Part shown: positions 21,542 to 23,550 of the stretch, in pieces
Layout of the letters: every line of letters begins with the position of its first letter
Position numbering within the stretch: position 1 is the stretch's first letter
Virus record (IMG/VR): IMGVR_UViG_3300049846_001455
Span: 1 to 23,550 of that record
Reading direction: 5' to 3' (one strand)
Origin: a virus
Length of the DNA stretch: 23,550 nt
Notes under the pieces: generated by a model
Databases searched by the model: none
What the model was told of the DNA's origin: nothing
The model's input: the letters and a program-made list of their open reading frames with translations, nothing else
Program-made: the position numbers and the translations under genes

Positions 21542-21556
21542 GCGTCAAACGGTCAA
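21542..21556 (-). repeat. 15-base repeat R2, copy 2
   Basis: Identical to 18787-18801. On the minus strand, TTGACG (5 of 6 to the -35 consensus) is followed after 18 bases by TATGGC, a weak -10, which could drive the prim-pol gene. It abuts the small palindrome AGCGC ACA GCGCT (21557-21569). Confidence 0.6.
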
Positions 21557-21594
21557 AGCGCACAGCGCTCACTAAAATTAATTAACGAAACTTA

Positions 21595-21612
21595 AAGCCG
21601 CTTAGATATAAC
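21595..21612 (+). promoter_or_regulatory. AAGCCGCTT element plus TATAAC -10, ATPase gene promoter
   Basis: AAGCCGCTT (21595-21603) is followed by TATAAC (21607-21612), 5 of 6 to the -10 consensus, ending 7 bases before the ATG. Transcription would begin at or next to the start codon, which has no Shine-Dalgarno sequence, so a leaderless mRNA is likely. CGGCTTA at 21612-21618 makes an inverted partner to the element. Confidence 0.5.
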
Positions 21613-21619
21613 GGCTTAC

Positions 21620-22363
21620 ATGAAAATCAGATCAACCAAAGACTCAAAGGCAACAACAGTTAAGGCGCTCGTTTATGGACCGGCAGGGATAGGAAAGACA
21701 ACACTTGCGGGGACGTTAAAATCGAGGACGCTAATCATCTCGGCAGAGAGTGGATTACTTTCATTACAAAACAAGGAAATCGATGTAATTGACCTATCCT
21801 TGGACGATAATGACAAGCCGCTACCGAAATCAGAGCGTATTGCAAAACTAAGGAAAATCTATCAGTGGCTGACAACGGATGAAGTGATGAAAAAATATAA
21901 AGCAGTGTTCATCGACAGCTTAACTGAGATCAACATGAACATGCTTGAGTATTTACAGACTCAATTCCCCGACAGAAAAGACTCGCTTGTCATGTATGGC
22001 GAACTCAGTAAAAACATGAGGGCACTGATTACATTATTCAGGGATTTGCCGCATTATGATGTGATCTTTACAGCTCTTGCTGAGACAGAGAAAGATGAGA
22101 ACGGTTTTAGATTTCAAACGGTGCAGCTTGTTGGATCGTTTGCCTCACGGATTACCGGGTACTTCGATGAAGTGTTTTATATGACGCACTCACTTGACGG
22201 CGAGAGGGTTTTATTGACGCAAAAAACCGATAGGATTATTGCGAAAGACCGATCTGGTAAGTTATCGACAGAAGAGAAACCTGATTTAGGAATAGTGTTA
22301 GAGAAGATTTTAAGTGAACCTAAGAAACCAGAAACAACAAACGAAACAAAAGGAGTTAAGTAA
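21620..22363 (+). CDS. Sak4-like RecA-fold ATPase / phage nucleotide-binding protein
   Basis: The 247-aa protein opens with a basic strand (TTVKALVYG) into Walker A GPAGIGKTT (residues 20-28). Walker B follows at VFIDSLTE (D99), and FTALAE (about 155) resembles the sensor strand of RecA-like phage ATPases often called AAA family or Sak4. The C-terminus is Lys/Glu/Thr-rich and flexible. Sak4 proteins support single-strand annealing recombination and work with ssDNA-binding proteins. Here the ssDNA-binding gene follows with a 1-base overlap and a RecE-like exonuclease lies downstream. No Shine-Dalgarno sequence precedes the ATG. Confidence 0.82.
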   Translation: MKIRSTKDSKATTVKALVYGPAGIGKTTLAGTLKSRTLIISAESGLLSLQNKEIDVIDLSLDDNDKPLPKSERIAKLRKIYQWLTTDEVMKKYKAVFIDSLTEINMNMLEYLQTQFPDRKDSLVMYGELSKNMRALITLFRDLPHYDVIFTALAETEKDENGFRFQTVQLVGSFASRITGYFDEVFYMTHSLDGERVLLTQKTDRIIAKDRSGKLSTEEKPDLGIVLEKILSEPKKPETTNETKGVK

Positions 22364-22812
22364 TGTTTTTAGACCTAAGTGATGTCCCAAGTAATAACAA
22401 CAAACCGAATTTCGACCCACTCCCCGAAGGCGAGTATGAGGTTAAAGTTGCGACAGCGATGGTAAAGGATGCGCCAAACAATACGCATACGACTTTAGCT
22501 GTTGATTTTGTAATTCAAAGCCCACAGAAACATTCAGGCCGTCATATATTTAAAGACTTCCACATTACGCATGCGAATGAGAAGGTAAAGGAAATTGCGC
22601 TTGAGCAGATTAAATCGATGCTTCAGTGTGCGGGTTGGAAATCTTATAAGATTCAAAGCCCTAACGAACTTACGCTCGTTCATGTCAATATTGTGACGAA
22701 ACACCGGGAATACAATGGTAAAACCTATACAGAGATTAGATATTTTAAAGCACCTAGCCCAATTGCAGGACCGACTGAAACAAAAAACGACTTGTCAGAC
22801 ATCCCGTTTTAA
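22363..22812 (+). CDS. ssDNA-binding protein, DUF669 type
   Basis: The sequence matches the DUF669 family of phage single-stranded DNA-binding proteins. It has PLPEGEYEVKV near the N-terminus, an OB-like core (LAVDFVIQSPQKHSGRHIFKDFHI, EKVKEIALEQIKSMLQCAGW), and VHVNIVTKHREYNGKTYTEI. The last residues DLSDIPF (143-149) mimic the acidic SSB tail that recruits partner proteins. The ATG overlaps the ATPase stop (TAATG) with AGGAG upstream, so both are made together. A strong terminator follows. It would coat ssDNA during replication and recombination. Confidence 0.85.
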   Translation: MFLDLSDVPSNNNKPNFDPLPEGEYEVKVATAMVKDAPNNTHTTLAVDFVIQSPQKHSGRHIFKDFHITHANEKVKEIALEQIKSMLQCAGWKSYKIQSPNELTLVHVNIVTKHREYNGKTYTEIRYFKAPSPIAGPTETKNDLSDIPF

Positions 22813-22873
22813 CTCAAACTGTAATCTCTCACTGTTGATTTCCTTTTAAATGGTTGAACTTCCTTCTTACAGA

Positions 22874-22904
22874 AGCCTACAAGCGACTACCTTGTGGGCT
22901 TTTT
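22874..22904 (+). terminator. Intrinsic terminator after the ssDNA-binding gene
   Basis: AGCCTACAAG pairs with CTTGTGGGCT (10 bp, one T-G) around a 7-base loop and is followed by five T. It ends the rightward ATPase-SSB transcript just before the convergent nuclease gene. Confidence 0.88.
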
Positions 22905-23237
22905 CTATTTGAGTTGGTCAATCGAGTTAACCACCTGAACAATCCCCCCAGCATCACGGACCTCATCAAGAAAACGCTGTTGATAATCAGTTAACTTTCC
23001 CACGGAACTCTTACACTCTACCGCTGTAAAAATCGCGACTTTCTGCCCGACCATTTCTGGGGTAATCACAACGCTTTTAAAGCCAAGTAAATCCGACCCC
23101 CCAGGATTAGCAACGCCGTATCGTATATAGCGATTGGCTAACCTATAGGCCCCGCAGTTGTTTCGCCAAAGCCTAAAGCCCATGCGTGGCAAGAGTATCA
23201 AGGCAGCGCGTAGAATGACGTTTTCTTTAACTTTCAC
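22905..23237 (-). CDS. VRR-NUC domain nuclease (110 aa)
   Basis: A complete small VRR-NUC (PD-(D/E)XK-like) domain: an N-terminal helix with a basic patch (LLPRMGFRLWRNNCGAYRL), GGSDLLG with the catalytic Asp 49, FTAVECKSS with Glu 74 and Lys 76, and LTDYQQRFLDEV with the conserved Gln. Such proteins act as structure-specific or Holliday junction-type nucleases in phages. It is transcribed against its neighbours and ends in the SSB terminator region. The start is GTG at 23237 with no Shine-Dalgarno sequence; the AAGCGGCTT element lies 21 bases upstream on its strand. Confidence 0.87.
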   Translation of the reverse strand: MKVKENVILRAALILLPRMGFRLWRNNCGAYRLANRYIRYGVANPGGSDLLGFKSVVITPEMVGQKVAIFTAVECKSSVGKLTDYQQRFLDEVRDAGGIVQVVNSIDQLK

Positions 23238-23267
23238 AGATAAAACTTAACATTATTAAAGCCGCTT
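23238..23267 (-). promoter_or_regulatory. AAGCGGCTT element upstream of the VRR-NUC gene
   Basis: On the minus strand AAGCGGCTT (23267-23259) is followed by AT-rich TAATAATGTTAAGT and the GTG start 21 bases from the element. This is the same arrangement as at 21595 and 23306. The -10 is weak (TAATAA or TTAAGT). Confidence 0.4.
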
Positions 23268-23304
23268 GATAAATACACATACCGTCAAAATTCTATTGCT
23301 ATTC

Positions 23305-23319
23305 TAAGCCGCTTACATT
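23305..23319 (+). promoter_or_regulatory. TAAGCCGCTTA element upstream of the exonuclease gene
   Basis: A near-perfect palindrome TAAGCCGCTTA (23305-23315), with TACATT overlapping its end as a possible -10. The ATG lies 17 bases after the AAGCCGCTT core and has no Shine-Dalgarno sequence, matching the spacing at the ATPase gene. Confidence 0.45.
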
Positions 23320-23331
23320 AGTGTCACAGAC

Positions 23332-23550
23332 ATGAAGCCAACCGAAACAGCACGAAACGATATTGATTTTGAAACATACAAAGAGATGAAATGCACGAAC
23401 CACAGTGCTCTTCTCACCTTTGCTAAAAGTCCAGCGCACTTTAAATATTACCACTTAGACGGTAACGAAAAGCCCGCAACTCCAGCGATGGAGTTAGGTA
23501 CAGCGATTCATGAGGCGATTTTAGACCATAAAAGTTTTAAAGACTCGCAT
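23332..23550 (+). CDS. RecE-like PDDEXK exonuclease, N-terminal part (cut by window edge)
   Basis: The 73 residues present match the start of the phage PDDEXK exonuclease family related to exodeoxyribonuclease VIII. The motif CTNHSALLTFAKSPAHFKYY (SP-x-HF) and the stretch MELGTAIHEAIL (G-x-x-xHE) form the N-terminal part of the nuclease fold, with His involved near the active site. The catalytic D/E-x-K lies beyond the window. It would resect dsDNA ends to feed the Sak4-like and ssDNA-binding proteins. There is no Shine-Dalgarno sequence; a TAAGCCGCTTA element lies just upstream. Confidence 0.82.
   Translation, partial: MKPTETARNDIDFETYKEMKCTNHSALLTFAKSPAHFKYYHLDGNEKPATPAMELGTAIHEAILDHKSFKDSH

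Overview
The window is part of the genome of a tailed dsDNA bacteriophage (Caudoviricetes-like). The evidence is a complete capsid and packaging set on the minus strand: portal, scaffold, HK97-fold-type major capsid protein, and a terminase large subunit in two pieces. With it come several adhesin or fibre genes and a replication/recombination module. The host cannot be named from the sequence. Structural genes mostly use clear AAGGAG or GGGG-type ribosome binding sites and ATGA or TAATG stop/start overlaps. No integrase, repressor, tape measure, tail tube or endolysin is visible, so lifestyle and tail type remain open.

Layout, reading the minus strand from right to left. At 19307-21388 is a prim-pol/helicase replication protein. 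It is followed by a 330-base non-coding stretch (18980-19306) with palindromes and an AT-rich core, a plausible origin or control region. A run of very small genes (18239-18979) contains a tRNA-like gene with an abnormal anticodon arm (18369-18452). Next come a possible small terminase subunit, two small membrane proteins and the ATPase half of the large terminase (16720-17418). A cassette of ten genes follows (11116-16736): a basic protein, a GT2 glycosyltransferase, small virion-like proteins, a repeat-bearing fibre, another beta-rich virion protein and a C-terminally hydrophobic protein. Only then does the nuclease half of the terminase appear (10318-11115), followed by portal, scaffold, capsid and two capsid-adjacent genes. 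A terminator (4544-4579) separates these from a kelch-like adhesin, a coiled-coil partner, a small beta protein and a second GT2 glycosyltransferase cut by the window start.

To the right of a divergent control region (21389-21619) lies a plus-strand recombination module: a Sak4-like ATPase, a DUF669-type ssDNA-binding protein with an SSB-like acidic tail, and the beginning of a RecE-like PDDEXK exonuclease. A convergent VRR-NUC nuclease gene sits among them. Three of these starts lack a Shine-Dalgarno sequence and instead carry the same palindromic element AAGCSGCTT 16-21 bases upstream, suggesting a small co-regulated, possibly leaderless, early regulon.

The most unusual points are the large terminase split by a multi-gene adhesin/glycosyltransferase cassette, the AAGCSGCTT regulon, the odd tRNA, and the structured non-coding region beside the primase gene.
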